From Parelaphostrongylus tenuis (Eukaryota; Nematoda; Chromadorea; Rhabditida; Metastrongylidae), in the NCBI GenBank assembly GCA_019055375.1, contig JAHQIW010007090.1, forward strand, positions 62,001 through 126,000: DNA of 64,000 bases, read 5' to 3'. The first letter of the stretch is position 1; every line of letters starts with the position of its first letter. The notes under the pieces were generated by a model that had not been told where the DNA came from, ran no database searches, and was given only the letters and a program-made list of their open reading frames with translations. This document shows, piece by piece, positions 23,751-36,366 of the stretch. The translations under genes were made by a program, and so were the position numbers.

Positions 23751-25674
23751 AACATCATGCCACCGCTAAGAGCGGTCAAAATAAAGAAAAATTGATTTTT
23801 TCCAAACTCTAAGTAATCGCAAAAGTTTCGGTATTTCTTTCAATGCGTTTGGTTTTCTGAAAATCCTTTTTTTAATGGGTTGTAGCAACATGAATATTAT
23901 TACGTTTTCGCTCAGTTAGCTCTGTTTGCTCGGCTGAGGTATGTGAATGGCTTTTTGCTGGAATTTTGTAATTATTCGATAACCCAAGCCCTCAAAATTT
24001 CGATATCGAAACTGATTCTTATAAAGGTTGTTAGGCAATAAACGATGTAAGGCAAAAAGAAGATTTTGTTTCATATTTGAAGTTCTCTTCACACTAAGAG
24101 CTGTTTATTCACGAAAACATACGGTCAGACAAAATTACGAAGTGTAAAACTAAAACAAAAGTCTTAGAGTTTTTTTTTTCAAAGCAGAGAAGAAACTCAG
24201 ATAAAATGAGAAAAATCGCGCGCCGCTTGCGAATTGCGCAGGGCGTTTGGTCAACTGCCGTTACCGAAGGGTTAAACTCTATAAAGTTTTGCTGTCTTTT
24301 AGTAATCATTACGATTACCCACCATATTACAGAAAGATTAGTTTAGTATGATTTAGCTCCTTTTAACACCATTATCAAACAATCAAAAATATGTCGGCCT
24401 CTCATAATGTAATGCGACAGCCGTGAGAGTCAGCAGAGAACAACAGAACATACTAGATTTTTTCCTATGTGCTGGGAAAATAGCTTACAGACAAGCTGCT
24501 TTGAGTGATCGACTCACAATTATCATCAGAACATTTTTATGCCTTCCATTTACTTTTTGAAAATCAGCGAGTTTTAGAGAAAGTTACTTGTCTCAATGGA
24601 ATCGTGCAAGGACACCAGTACACTGCCAGGAGGTGTATGCAAGTAACGTGAGACGTAGTTTTACACCTGTAAGAGAGATTGCTAGCACTGAGGTGAGCGT
24701 TCTTTACTCTTTTGTAATTAATCAAGAACTGAAAAGTAGATTATCAAGAGCTACAAAGTACAGCTTTGTAGAGTCTCATCTTCTCTGTGCTGCTTTCATT
24801 ATCATCTATTTGCCAATTTGATTCCTCTTTTGTTCTCTTTTTTATAGGAAAAATGAAGGAAAATGCTCGCAAAATTTAGCACACCACCATGTGAAACGTA
24901 GAGCGTTGAACACCTCTAGGAACAAGATTTCCTAAGCCACGGTGGTTCCTGAATTATGAAGTGCTTTGTTCAAATGCTGAATCCGGCAAAAGCGTTCAGA
25001 AAGCTAAGAGTTTCTTTTTTCTTTTCTCTTGTGCGACCCTTCATCAAATTTCACTTGTGGATTCTGGAAATTCAAGCATTCGACTCATACATTCTCAATC
25101 ATTGTCTACAGATTTATTGATCATTTTGCGTGTTGTATGAGGATTTTGTCTTCTTCGTGCATGTTGTAGAGCTCCGTTAATCAATGTTCCCTCGCAATCC
25201 AAAAGAGAGCCAGGACAAGACGTTCCCAGATGAATGCAAAAGAGTATTACAAAAGGTTGTCGAACCACCACCTTACTTTACAGTAAACTGCATCACTATC
25301 CACTTGAGGACACCCCTACTGGAACCCGCGTTCCTTTCTTTGAGTGACATAAGTGCATATGATCAAGTAACTCGGCAATGTCCAATAAACTAGCTCCTCG
25401 ACAGTAAATTAATTAGCTTAGTACGAAAAATGTGGTTCAATATGTGAGAGAAACCTAACAGATCGGTCTGAGAGACTACAGCGGCACAGAGAACAGCACT
25501 GATTTGTTTGATAGTGTTTAACATTTTTTGTTTGATGATCAAGAGTAAAAGAGAGCCGACAGTGTTGACTGACCTAGCAGAGGTGTGCCATGCATTTGCG
25601 GCTCATTCTCGAGGTGCTGTGCCGATGTGAAGCAGGACTCCTACCTCGTAGAAAATTTTGGAACCATTTGTCGA
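23751..25674. other. No gene recognised
   Basis: It contains a piece of the dispersed 'element C' repeat near 23875-23960. An open stretch at 24560-24690 (SQWNRARTPVHCQEVYASNV) is followed by CACTGAG|GTGAGC, a possible exon without partners. Confidence 0.3.
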
Positions 25675-25790
25675 CATGGAGGAATAAAACGTTTGGTGAG
25701 CCTGGGGCACGGGATCAAACGGACGTATAGCGACCATGTATGCAGTGCAGAGGACCTCTTACCACTGCTCACCAAGCAAGCTTCTCTAGG
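25675..25790 (-). repeat. Diverged SINE family 1 head
   Basis: The antisense tRNA-like head pattern (ggatcaaacg...gtatgcagtgcagaggac...ccactgctc) matches the head of family 1 copies, but the body is missing. Confidence 0.45.
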
Positions 25791-26949
25791 CTTTATTTTC
25801 TGTGAACATCGAACTCTTCGTACTGAAAACGTTGGCTAGACCCCGTCTCATTCTAATAAACTGTATCAATCAAAATAATTTCTAATTTGTCTCGGGCAGC
25901 GCTCATGTGTTTGTTACAACGATGAACAGCCATTCCTATCCACCATACGATTTTTCTCAATGTCATCAGGTTGTGTTGTCAGTCTGCACTAACGACTTTC
26001 TACCACTTTATCGATCAAAGATAAATCAGAACCGTTTCCACTTGATTTTTGCAGATTCTTTCTGCCATATATGTACTACTCAATTGTGTCGATATCAATA
26101 CTGACAGTTGTGATAAAGTTTCGCCGCATTTTGCAACCAGTAGCCACCTCTGATTGTGACGTCTACCAGTAGCATCCTATTGATCAGTACATGTACTACC
26201 GAGAGTTATTCGGTTTGAGACGTCGTGTACCTGTGCAGGTACACGATTGCTCAAAGGTTTTTTCGATGGAGAAAATCTCACTAGAATCGTTTCTGTTATC
26301 TCTACCCTTTTCAACCCTTTGGCATTCACGTCATTTCTGGTGTTTCTTAGAGTCCTAGTAGTCATTGAACAGCTTGGATCTAAGAATTATCTAATAAAAT
26401 AAATTTTGAAAAGTCTTTCTTATGTGCTATAGCAGCAAGAATAAAATTATGTTCCACACTCGGGCTCTCACAACTGGATAAAGCTTTTCTTCTAGACATT
26501 ATTCAGTAGCTTCAATTTCGAGGATTTTCAAGCTAACGAAAAAAATATTTTAGTGCGCTGTAGCAGCCAAAAGAAAATTAGGTTTTTCACTACGTGCGTA
26601 ATTTTTGTTATCAAATTTAGGGCTTTTCTCTGCTTCAACAAATATTTTAAGAAGAGAAACAGACTCTGATATTTCATGAGTTTTTCTACACGTTCATATG
26701 CGTCACTGTATAGATTTAGGCTAACTAGTAGGTTTATTTGGCGATATATTAGGTCCCTAAGTCCATAAGTATTGGGACTACAGCAATAAAGACCACATTA
26801 TAAATCAGAAGTACCCAAAATTTTATGATTTCAATATCATTGATCTGTGCATTTTCCTGCAAACATTTTGGTACACAACTTGCCTATACCTGCTTTAGGA
26901 TGAAGCTGTCGTGAGAACAACATGCACAAAAAGTGCACAGGAGAGTGTG
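25791..26949. other. No gene recognised; one short perfect palindrome and an element C piece
   Basis: At 26224-26245 is an inverted repeat with 10-bp arms CGTGTACCTG/CAGGTACACG and a 2-nt centre. At 26545-26640 is a copy of the dispersed element C ('gtgcgctgtagcagcc'). No coding signal was seen. Confidence 0.4.
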
Positions 26950-27190
26950 TTAGTAGAACGGGCACAAGATTGATGAAGCATCCTGTGAATGGCGTGAGCG
27001 CGAGTGATCCCTCAGACTATTCTCTGGAGCCTTGAACTTCGCGATTCACTTCCTAACCGCTCTTTCTGCAACCGCATCATCGTGCCAAGCTCCATTGATT
27101 TTGCGCGCCGCTTCACTAACACTTTCTCCTGCACGCAATTTGTTCAGAGTAGTAAGTGATTGTTCTCAGGACATCTTCATCTTATAGCAA
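26950..27190 (-). mobile_element. Mariner-type transposase N-terminal (helix-turn-helix) relic
   Basis: The minus frame reads LRAGESVSEAARKINGAW, then DDAVAERAVRK, a TGA where Trp is expected, and IAKFKAPENSLRDHSRSRHS. The pattern (Glu-Ala-Ala-Arg-Lys-Ile-Asn, Val-Ala-Glu-Arg-x-Val-Arg-x-W, then a D-x-S-L-x-D-x-x-R-S-R linker) is the mariner DNA-binding domain. The catalytic part is missing. It is a different lineage from the relic at 15760. Confidence 0.72.
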
Positions 27191-29437
27191 GTACAAGGAA
27201 ATTCTATATCAAAATGTTCGCAAGAAAATGAGCAATTGAACGATATCAAAACCATCCAGTTTTATTTACTTCTCGTTCATAAATTTGATGGTCATTGCTC
27301 TAGTGCCAAAATCTATGGAATGACATAATAAATTGATAACGAAAAGCCTATCCCACAGAGAGATGGAATGAAAAAGTCTCTGCATACTTAGGCTTGAAAT
27401 CATCTGAATTTATGCTATCAGTTGAACATCAAGTTGCAAAAACGCGGTTGGCGTGGTCCCAATGTTGCGAAATACTCCACATCCCTGAGCAAAGAGTACG
27501 CGGCAGTGCGAAACTCCATTTTCTTCTGATTGTTACAGCGCATTATGAAGTTTCTTGAATCACGTTTCCCATCAAAATAGCCAAAATCTAAGTATCGAAT
27601 GATAATTGAAAAGCGGGAGTCAGAAATATAATCTGATTTTCGTTGCTACGGCGCAATATAATAGCCTTTTTATAGAAGCATCATTGAAAAATTTCGAATT
27701 CAACTAATCGAGTAATTTCTAAAACTTCAGAAAATAGTAGGAAGGGCTTGAATGTCGGAGTTCCGAAAACGCGGGGAGATTACATAATGCTTGGTTTCTG
27801 AAAAGACCTTTTTATTGCGTTTCAGCAGCAAAAGCAAAGTTAAGCTTCACACATTTTGCTTGTTTACTCAGCTGGGATTTGTGGATGGCTTTTCGCTAAA
27901 CTTTCAATAATTATTTAATAGCTGGGATTTCCTCAGTTTGACGCTAAAATTGGTTTTCGAAAAGGTCTCTTAGAGCAACGGTGTAAAATTGAGAAAAAGA
28001 TAGCATTCTGAACGTAAAGTAATTAGCCTGTCGCGAACTACACCAAGGTACTTTTGAGCAAAATTTATATGTGAGAGCAGTTTCTCGTTTTAGAAAAAAG
28101 GAAAATGAGAGAGGAAACTTGTATATGGGTAACTTCAGCAGAAGGAAACGATTACGTATTGAGCATTACACTGTACGTTCGTAAGAAAAACACATCCTAG
28201 CAAGTTTCATTTCCAACTGTTGCCAGATATTTTTCTTATTTCATTTGTTTTTTTTCTAGCCATTCAACATTTTGAGAAATACTGATTTCAATAGCAAAAT
28301 TATTACGTGATAAAACCTCTATGTTATGCTCTAATCACTGAAAAAAGATGATGTTTTGTTTTCGATGTAACTAAACCGTTGTTCGAGCTACACATTGGGT
28401 TTTGATGGCAGAGGTAAAATGAAAATGATTCCAGAGGACCTTTACTACTAAAAAGATAGACTACTATTGAGGGGAGTTATACAGCGTATTCAAGATAGAA
28501 AGAACGCCCATTTATTCAAAAAAAATCCATGCTTTCATATGCGAAAACTACGTCCTTGGGATAAAAACACATACCTAACTCTTTTATCGCATTTCTTTTG
28601 ACGACATTGAAGGTGTGTAAGTTAAAAATACACCTTCTACAATGTCTGACTTTTGTAAGTGACTTATCTGTAAGGTTTTCAATTTGCTACAGGCGTGAAC
28701 CACGTCAGAGTCATTCTATGTAATATTTCTTTGGAAGTGTTTATTATATGTGAGAATGTTCAAAGCCTTTCAAGACTGATACGACATTAGCTTACGTACG
28801 TTACCGTGGTATCGCCCGCTTTATATTCGCTACCAGCAATTCAGTAGTGACTAGTTCCTGAAAAAACCTGTGGCTTTGCGCGCAAACTTCTACCGTATCG
28901 CAAAAGTATTCGACTACTTCTCGCATATATATAATATAAGTAACTCGTAAAAATCATAAGAATCAGCAAAGTCTAAGTATTCAAGCAGTAAAAATGTGGG
29001 ATATACCCATGCGAAACAGTTAGGCGGATAGGTCTGCTGTTCACTGGTGGACGGCCACAACTAGCACCTGCTCGTAGTCACATTGGAGTTCTTTTGAGAG
29101 ATTGGGACATAAGAGAGGTGCAAAGAATCGCCTGGGGGGCAGTCAATCAAAAAAGTCCGTACATCAGGCAAAATCAGGTGGTCATGTCCGGTGGTATAGG
29201 TTGTAAAGGCGAAAATGTCCCCAGTAGAGTATATGTAGATGTCCAAGAACGAGTACTCATCGAACGATAAAGTAAAGTATGTTTTACAATCTTATTCAGG
29301 TCCCAACCTCTAAAGTAGACTAATAATCCCAAATTTATTGCGAGTTATGAATGAAGTGGTGTCGCATGGAGTACACATCATCATTTTGACCACTTATGCA
29401 CTGCTTTTTAACTTTCAAACGCTATGAAACTTTCGCG
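27191..29437. other. Gene-free stretch with dispersed element C copies and a hairpin
   Basis: About 27795-27930 is a copy of an old dispersed repeat ('gacctttttattgcgtttcagcagc', then 'cacacattttgc'). Related pieces are at 26545-26640, 31940-32010, 54590-54840, 56905-57000 and 60590-60830. At 28603-28646 arms of about 15 bp (GACATTGAAGGTGT/ACACCTTCTACAATGTC) form a hairpin. No exon was recognised. Confidence 0.45.
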
Positions 29438-29672
29438 GGCGTCGTGGCCGAGTGGTTGTGATGCTTATCGCGGAACGTGCGGGATCTAGCCTCATCCTTC
29501 AACTCTTTCCGGCATTCAAGAGCAATGCCCTTTGAAACGCTACAGCCAGGCTATTCCCGAGATGCTCAACTAGTAATCTAAGACGTTCGAGAGAAAGATA
29601 GAAAACGATTGAATGCTAGAATTACTGAAATCCACATGTGAAAAATAACATGTGAAGACGCATCAATAAAGT
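29438..29672 (+). repeat. SINE family 2 copy
   Basis: It starts CGTCGTGGCCGAGTGGTTGT and continues with 'acagccaggctattcccgag', 'gaatgctagaattactgaaa' and the tail 'caataaagtg'. Confidence 0.7.
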
Positions 29673-30424
29673 GTTTAATGTATCATAACTTTCAAGCGTT
29701 AAAAATGACTAGATTTTCAACGCTTGAAGATTCATATCGTGAATTTCTTTGGACAACTTTTTATAACTGATTGAATATCAAAATAGTATGATAGCGCAGT
29801 AAACTAACATTTTTCTTCACACGTAATATCTTTAGATACTCTGAAGCATATATGCGTGTAGCGCAAACTGTAGCACATTAAGTCAGAAAAAAATTTTAAA
29901 AAATTTCTAGAGAAAAAATAGCGGAAACTCTGCGCCGCTGCAACTCACGCCGTGCGTAGCAATTTCTATTGCCGTCCCAAACGGGTAAAACCAACATCTT
30001 TAAGTCTAATGTCGCAGAAGTTACAGAAAATACGACATAATAGTTTCATTATTGCTGTCATTTCTCTGAATACTATAGATTCAGTTCGTTACCTTTCGTT
30101 ACAAAAATAAGAGGAACTCCGGGAACTTTCTACATCTCATATGATTCATGGATTAGATGGAGGAGGATCTGTCATGCTCATTTCATCAAAGTGGCCAATC
30201 AAACGTTATGATGTTTTACCGATCGCACTATCGATCAGTTTGACATTCGCATGTTCATGACGTTTTGAAGAACTTTTCTAACTGCTTACATGGGTTTTCG
30301 AACTGCTTCCATGGGTTTTCGAACATTTCACTTGTTGTTCTGACTGTTGCTTGAGGCTTTCAACTTCTTCATGAGAGTCATAGATTACTGTTCAAGTCAA
30401 GTCTTATTGTAATCTAGAGACTGC
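29673..30424. other. No gene recognised
   Basis: Upstream flank of the tyrosine-rich gene. A 21-bp unit ('aactgcttacatgggttttcg') is repeated twice in tandem near 30282-30323. A first exon of the downstream gene may hide here. Confidence 0.35.
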
Positions 30425-30535
30425 CAGACTGAGAAATTCTCAGGTGATTACAAGAGAGTATTAGCGCGGAGATCGAACGAGCACCTTGCTGCTTGATAGC
30501 CTGCATATTAACCACTTGACCGCTGCTCTCACTAT
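30425..30535 (-). repeat. tRNA-like sequence, probably a degenerate SINE head
   Basis: On the minus strand, GAGAGCAGCGGTCAAGTGG resembles a tRNA 5' half with an A box, and GCTCGTTCGATCTCC a B box. The T-arm does not pair well, so it is not called a tRNA gene. Confidence 0.45.
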
Positions 30536-30721
30536 AGAACTGGACTTCAAAAAACGAAACCACAACGAATACCATTAAAGCACTCAAAGTAAAATCACTC
30601 ATGAATGAACTAACAAAACCAAGTGCTACACAGCAAAAAATAATGAATGCTATACACGTTTTTAAACATTGGTAAGGATAAAAGGTACGGAATAATGAAA
30701 ATTCGATATATCGATTTACAG

Positions 30722-33700
30722 AAAGTCGAAGATTGGCGCCGCCCACTTACAGCCCGTCGTGCGCGTACGCCGTTAGCAATGGTGACCGCACCCTATCATA
30801 CCAACATACATTACCGAGCTGAGGATCAACCGTTTCGTAAATACGACGTCTTTGGACTTCGTACGTGGAGTTATCCTATATACAAGTAAGTGAGCGCTCT
30901 CTATCAGTCATCTCTTGCCCTACGATTTTAGATTTTATCCAGAAGCTGGGTTACTAGGAATAGATGTTTTTTATGTCAGAAACCGGCAATGTATCCAAGG
31001 ATGTATTCTCTTCAGAGTATATCAAAAATGACGCATCACATACCGAACGTATGATGTCGTTCGTTGTTCTTTGGGCTAGCGAAAACACAGCTTTAGTTCG
31101 AGGCAATAAAAAAGGGACATAACCATCGGATGGCTTCCACGGACCCGAGCTGGGTGGGTCCACCAGCGTGGGAACGACTCAAACTCCTCTGCCCCGACTA
31201 GTCGCCAACTGCAATATTACTTTTGTTATATGACCGCGCCCGAATAAATCCAAAACTTAGCTCCTGGTCTTGCAAAGAAAAGTAGTTTAGTGGTTGGCGA
31301 CTAATCGAGGTAGAGGAGGTGGAGTCGTTTTCGCGCTGACGGACACGTCCAGATCGAGTCCGCAGAAGTCAACCAGTTTAACTGACAGTGCGTGCTAGAG
31401 TTGTTTGATGACTAGAAACAATTATCTGCAGGTGATAGAAGGTGGGTGTAGCACAACAGTTAGAAGAGAACAACGCTTTGGATTGATCGGTTGTTCGGTC
31501 CTCATTCTCACCAAGCCCGCCATCTGACTAGTCGGGAAGTTGGCATTAAACGGAAACAGTGTTGATCTGATATAAGGTAGGCCGTCGTGAATCTACGTAC
31601 GAGTTATATGCAGGGAGGATTGATTAATCAGACATGGGCGGAACAGAAGCTCCCCCTTCTGAAGGAGATACAAATGACATCGATGATTAGCCAGACGGTC
31701 TCGTTTTCTCTTATGTGTAGGACGCTAAACTAGCAGTGAATTAACGATTGACATTGATCATAAGCAAGACTTCAACCACATATGCCAATCAACTTAATGA
31801 TCATACTATTAAGTCTTCTCATAGGTTTGGGCAGTAGAACAATAAGCACAAAATTCATTATCCAGTAATTATTCAATTGGATTGTTTGTGATCATTCGGA
31901 AGCTTGAATCATTGTGAATCCAAAAATATACTCATTTTCGAGAAGGCCTTTTTATGGCGCTGTAGACTTCAAAGTAAAATCGTGTTTCACACGCGTCGAG
32001 TGCCTTTATTATTTATGGAATTTTGTCGATACAATTAAGCAGAGCGGATAAAACATAATTTAATTTTGAGTACTACAGTGGCAAGAAAGATCTTTCCAGA
32101 AAACAAGTAGGTTTCTGGATTTACCATGAATTAGGCTTTCAAATGATTACCAACACTCCAGTGAAATTACTTCTGGTTAATAGAATTGGTGTTTATTCCT
32201 CTAGTGCCAAAAACTCATGAGAAGATCTCATAACTTTGCACACTATCATTTATCCGTACTTACAGATATATCTATGGACGAGATCAAGATTATCGACGAC
32301 CATATTCCTATCATACATTCAGTCGATTGTATGCTACCACTTCACTCTATACGCCACCACAACTATCACCCGAATGTCGGCCAATCACCACCAGACGGGG
32401 GTATGTCAGCTATTCGGTTTGATATACGAGCCCTCTGACAATGTCTACTGCATAGCAAATCATTACAAGTTAGAATAAAACATATTCCGTGTCAAAGTAA
32501 AACTGAAATTGAACTGTAATTGAATCTTATAAAAAAAACCAAAAGTTTCTACCGTAAAGAGTCAAAACGTCTACATTAGCGCCGTCGGCACGCATGAAAT
32601 CTTGGTATACTGAATAGAAGAAAACGCCCCTTTTTTTTTTCGTTCAATTTGATATTCTGTAGTGGTTACGTTAATGAGAACACAATCGGTTCCGACAAGT
32701 GACAGATGGTACAAAATAGATGTTTTGTGCATCTCTACGCATTACTATGGATAAAACCGTGCTATAAAGTTTTTCATAGCATCATGACTAAAAAATGTGA
32801 AAAATTTAGCTAAGATTCAGGTAAATCAACTAATTTTTGGCTTGTATTCGAATTTTTCTTTATCTAAAAACGTCTCTAAACGTTTTATGTCAGCTCTTGT
32901 ATTTCAACTTTTAGTAGTTCATAAAATATTGATAAAAAAAATAGAAGAACCTGTGTGAAACTTACTTATCACCCTCTTATATAGTCAATACATAATCTAT
33001 TATGTACGTATTGCCGTCATTTATTCATGCCATAACCGTATTCGATAAAGACAGTTCAGGTTTTCTTGGTGATCTGATTTCACCATGAGGACCAGAATTG
33101 TCCAGAATACGGTATCTGATCACAGTATGCCACTAATGGCGAATAATTCAGCTATTCGGGCTATACTTATTTGGCTAGTGAGACTAATTACGACATAGCA
33201 AGTAGACCGAGAAGCTTGAAGAACTACATGTACAATCGAATCAACTACGCCTCAAAGTAAGTACACCAATGTATGCTATCAATTGTTTTTCTTCGTGAAT
33301 GTTAGACTGTGTAGAGAATACTCTGATTTTTTATTTTCCGCATCTTAGGCTTTTCAAACAAACATTTCCTGTGAGCAATTTCGAAGGAAGTAGTTTTTGG
33401 TGTGCCTGAACTAGTAATACAACTGGGCACTCACTCCAGCCTCAACGTGTATTTCGACTAAACATTGCATCCAGTCCTCATTACTCCAACTTTGATGCAA
33501 CATTTGTTGCATGAAGTGCTGCCGGGCCGAGGTCGTGCAAAAGAAGTCTTCCTTGATTCCAGAGACTTTCTAGTCACTGTCCCCATTAACTAGACTTTAT
33601 TCTGTTATAGATTTAGCTTTTGAGCCTTCCAGTGCTTACACATATTCGACTTACTAGAGAGCATTATTTGCCCTCATATAGAATCAGTTTTTTTATTACA

Positions 33701-35098
33701 TATCATCCCTCGAAGGGAAAACGAAGTGTCGTTGTTGCTGTACACACAAAAAAGGTAGCACGATCTCTGAAACGACGAACCTTCTGCATTGATTTCTATT
33801 TACGGCTTTCATGCGAATTTCCAATTCGTTCTCAAAGTTTGAAAACTCCTGTCGTCTTTCTCACCCCTATTTCTTTCATAACTCTTTGTGGGCAAATTTT
33901 GTTTCGATATATCTTTGGGTGCTGATGACATCGTTGACGGGAGCCGGTCGAGCTCACAAAGAAACTGAGAAGCCTTTTCCCATTTTTATTCCTCAACGGT
34001 TTTTCGATCAAATGTTCTAAATGGCTTATAGGCCGGAAAGAATACATATAAACCCAATTCAGAATCTGACGCATGAAATGATGTCATCCATTATGATTGC
34101 ATGAACATGAGCAGTGAGTAATATCTGCAGCTGTAAATTTGGAGATAAATGCGCACACTTCAGAAATTCTCTTTCAGTGAATGAAATACACTCATTGTTC
34201 CTGGGAGAACACAGCAATCAGCAAATATTATTTTCCATTTGAATAGACTGATAGGTAAATGACAAGCTTCATGAACAAACAAATCCTAAGCGTTGTGCAT
34301 AAATCTACATGAATTATATTTACACACGGTCCACATAACCTGACTTCTTTCGCATTAGCTGTTTTCATTCATACAAAAGCATACTTTGATTATGAATGAA
34401 GCTAAACTATTTGGTTTATCCTGGAATCCTGGCATAGCTCGACCACAGTGCCCCCTATTGTTAACCACAGGTAGTCGCCAGACTTTGCTGATCATAGAAA
34501 TTTTTCTCAGAATGATCTGGCAACCATTCGCCGACTCACCACCGCTGAAAGCGGTCAAATAAAATGAATTCTGATTGACTATTGATACCCAGTATCTGTC
34601 AGCATAAGTGGCTTCAATGTCGACAGTGACTGTCCACGCCGACGGTTAACGGTTGGCTGTTGACAGATAACGCGCTGTAGCGTAGAAAGAGTGGTGTCAA
34701 AACGGGCGTCAGTAGTGCAACGGTTCAGCACGAACTCCTGCATAGGGTAGAATGTGGGTTCGAATCCCAGCTAACGCAAGTGTTTTTGCTCTACACTTCT
34801 TATTATTGGGTACATTTGCCAATTTTTGATGAATGGAACTCATTGAACTCGCACGGGAACGAATCACAGATCATGCAAGTATAGCGAACATTTTTAGCTG
34901 CCTCAGGAACAATACGAAAAAATTTTTCCTTCATCGATTTTAGTGAGAATAAATTTCTCTCTGTAGCATGATGTAGCGGATTCTTTCAGTCCCACTCCAT
35001 CAAACTGGTCTTACTACGGCAGCAGTGGTCTTCGTCATTTCAACAGCTATCGTCCACACCTCTACATACCATCGGTACCAACATGGCTAAGTTACTAA
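30722..35098 (+). CDS. Tyrosine-rich protein of unknown function, five exons
   Basis: Exons are 30722-30885, 30932-30949 (18 nt), 32266-32400, 33152-33256 and 34990-35098 (TAA). All four junctions keep phase 2, with GT-AG borders (acceptors GATTTTAG, TACTTACAG, AATTCAG, CTTTCAG). The visible protein is 176 residues, about 14% tyrosine (25) and rich in Arg and His. Pieces include TAPYHTNIHYRAED, YDVFGLRTWSYPIYKFYPEA, RRPYSYHTFSRLYATTS, NYMYNRINYASN and a C-terminus VPTWLSY. No membrane segment or known domain is seen. The start is open: either an upstream exon joins at TTTACAG, or an in-frame ATG at 30695 adds nine residues. Composition suggests a structural or matrix protein, but that is a guess. 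The large introns carry repeats. Confidence 0.68.
31153..31350. repeat. Imperfect long inverted repeat in tyrosine-rich gene intron
   Basis: Arms 31153-31211 and 31289-31350 are inverted copies ('aacgactcaaactcctctg' against 'tagaggaggtggagtcgtt'; 'gactagtcgccaact' against 'gttggcgactaatc'). A 77-bp spacer lies between. It looks like a non-autonomous DNA element; no target-site duplication is obvious. Confidence 0.6.
34560..34810 (+). repeat. tRNA-like TIR element copy, left end eroded
   Basis: It carries a 72-nt tRNA-like unit at 34706-34777: GCGTCAG paired with CTAACGC (one mismatch), and T-arm TGGG-TTCGAAT-CCCA. The right flank 'tattattgggtac' matches the family terminus; the left terminus is only weakly preserved near 34590. 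The body has 'ggttggctgttgacagataa', shared with 38376. Confidence 0.6.
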
Positions 35099-35719
35099 TG
35101 ATACATCGTCGATTCTACGATCCAGATGTATGCAACTTTTTATTGCTACTCATTTTATCGTGCATTTCTATTTCTTTCTTTTTCATTTTTGTATTGTTCA
35201 TAATGATCGTCGTCGTGTAACATAACTGCCGCATACCACGAAACGTACTGCTTTATGTCAACCCATATTGTATTTTCGCCTGATTTGATTTCATTCATGC
35301 CGAGTTTTCGATCGTTGACAAAAGAGAGGAGAAAATATCTAGATTCGTGTCTTTGAATTCACGAGATGAGAACTCTTGAGTTTAGCAGATTTTATGGACA
35401 CATCACTGTCAGCTTGGATGTTGTTGCTTGAAAGCAAACTAGACGCTGTCCCACGGTCGATTCGAGATCAATCGATAAAACTGTGCAGATAGAAACGAAC
35501 GATATTTGTAACTACTGTAAATCTCAAGAACGTCCAAATAAATTTTTGATACATTGGTGTGGAGTATTCTCATCTATATGTGTCAATAAAACTCTGCCAA
35601 CTTTGAACGTGAAAAATGATTGTAAAGTCAACTGTCAGGCTGTCAGTGCGACTGAGTTTATAAAGCAAAATCGCATACCCAACCAAATCTGACAAATGTT
35701 GGTGGCTGATAGCGAACAT
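35099..35719. other. Intergenic, no gene recognised
   Basis: Lies between the tyrosine-rich gene and the tRNA-like repeat. The plus ORF at 35483-35692 (CNYCKSQERP start) has no family match and no splice partners. Confidence 0.35.
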
Positions 35720-35855
35720 AAAGATGTTGAAGAATGAGTGGTAGCGCAAATGTTGCTCGGTGATGTAATGGTAGTATAGCACGCGTCCCCGGTATGGATG
35801 AAACGGGGGTTCGATTCCTTTCTGAGGTCGTACTTTTGCTCACCACTCAGTTCTC
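35720..35855 (+). repeat. tRNA-like short element (GCCTGAGGC type)
   Basis: The tRNA-like core has D-arm 'gatgtaatggtagtatagcac' and T-arm GGGGG-TTCGATT-CC. It is enclosed by short inverted ends TGAGTGGTAGCGCAA and 'ttttgctcaccactca'. The antisense ORFs here repeat a pattern also seen at 8287-8502, confirming they are translations of a repeat. Confidence 0.6.
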
Positions 35856-36366
35856 TTACGTATATATGTAACATCATAACACTGCGAAAAAAACAGTAAA
35901 AATGCTAATTTCGGAGTTTATAACACTTTATAACGGTTCCATTTATTTGCAAAACTTTTAGAAACCATGGAATTTTTCCTATGTAAAGGACAATGAGTTG
36001 TTAAACCTATGTGGCGTGCTTAAGGTGACGAACAAATAACAAACTTCAACGAAGGAGATACCCTAATCTGACGAGAATCATGATGGATCGCTTGCCTCTT
36101 ATGTACTCCTTTGACTTGAACGTTCCGCACTTGTATGAATATGGACTGTACCTTAAACGGTTCGGCCAAGACACACTAAGGTAATTGGGAATGGCCATCC
36201 AGGATCGTCTTTGACAAATAAATCCAATGTCCGATCCGGAAGCTAAGTGACAGATGTTTACAGTTTCATCAAATACACTAGATGAAAAAACTTTACACGA
36301 AAAACGTGAGTAGTGGGAGTATAAAGCAGTTACTGATGCCTGCTATTAATACTGAATATCGAACTT

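Noticed and set aside
30425..30535. Possible tRNA gene
   Set aside because: A- and B-box-like phrases exist, but the T-arm and anticodon arm do not pair properly.
33620..33925. 101-codon plus ORF in the tyrosine-rich gene intron
   Set aside because: No family motif and incompatible with the phase-consistent exon chain around it.
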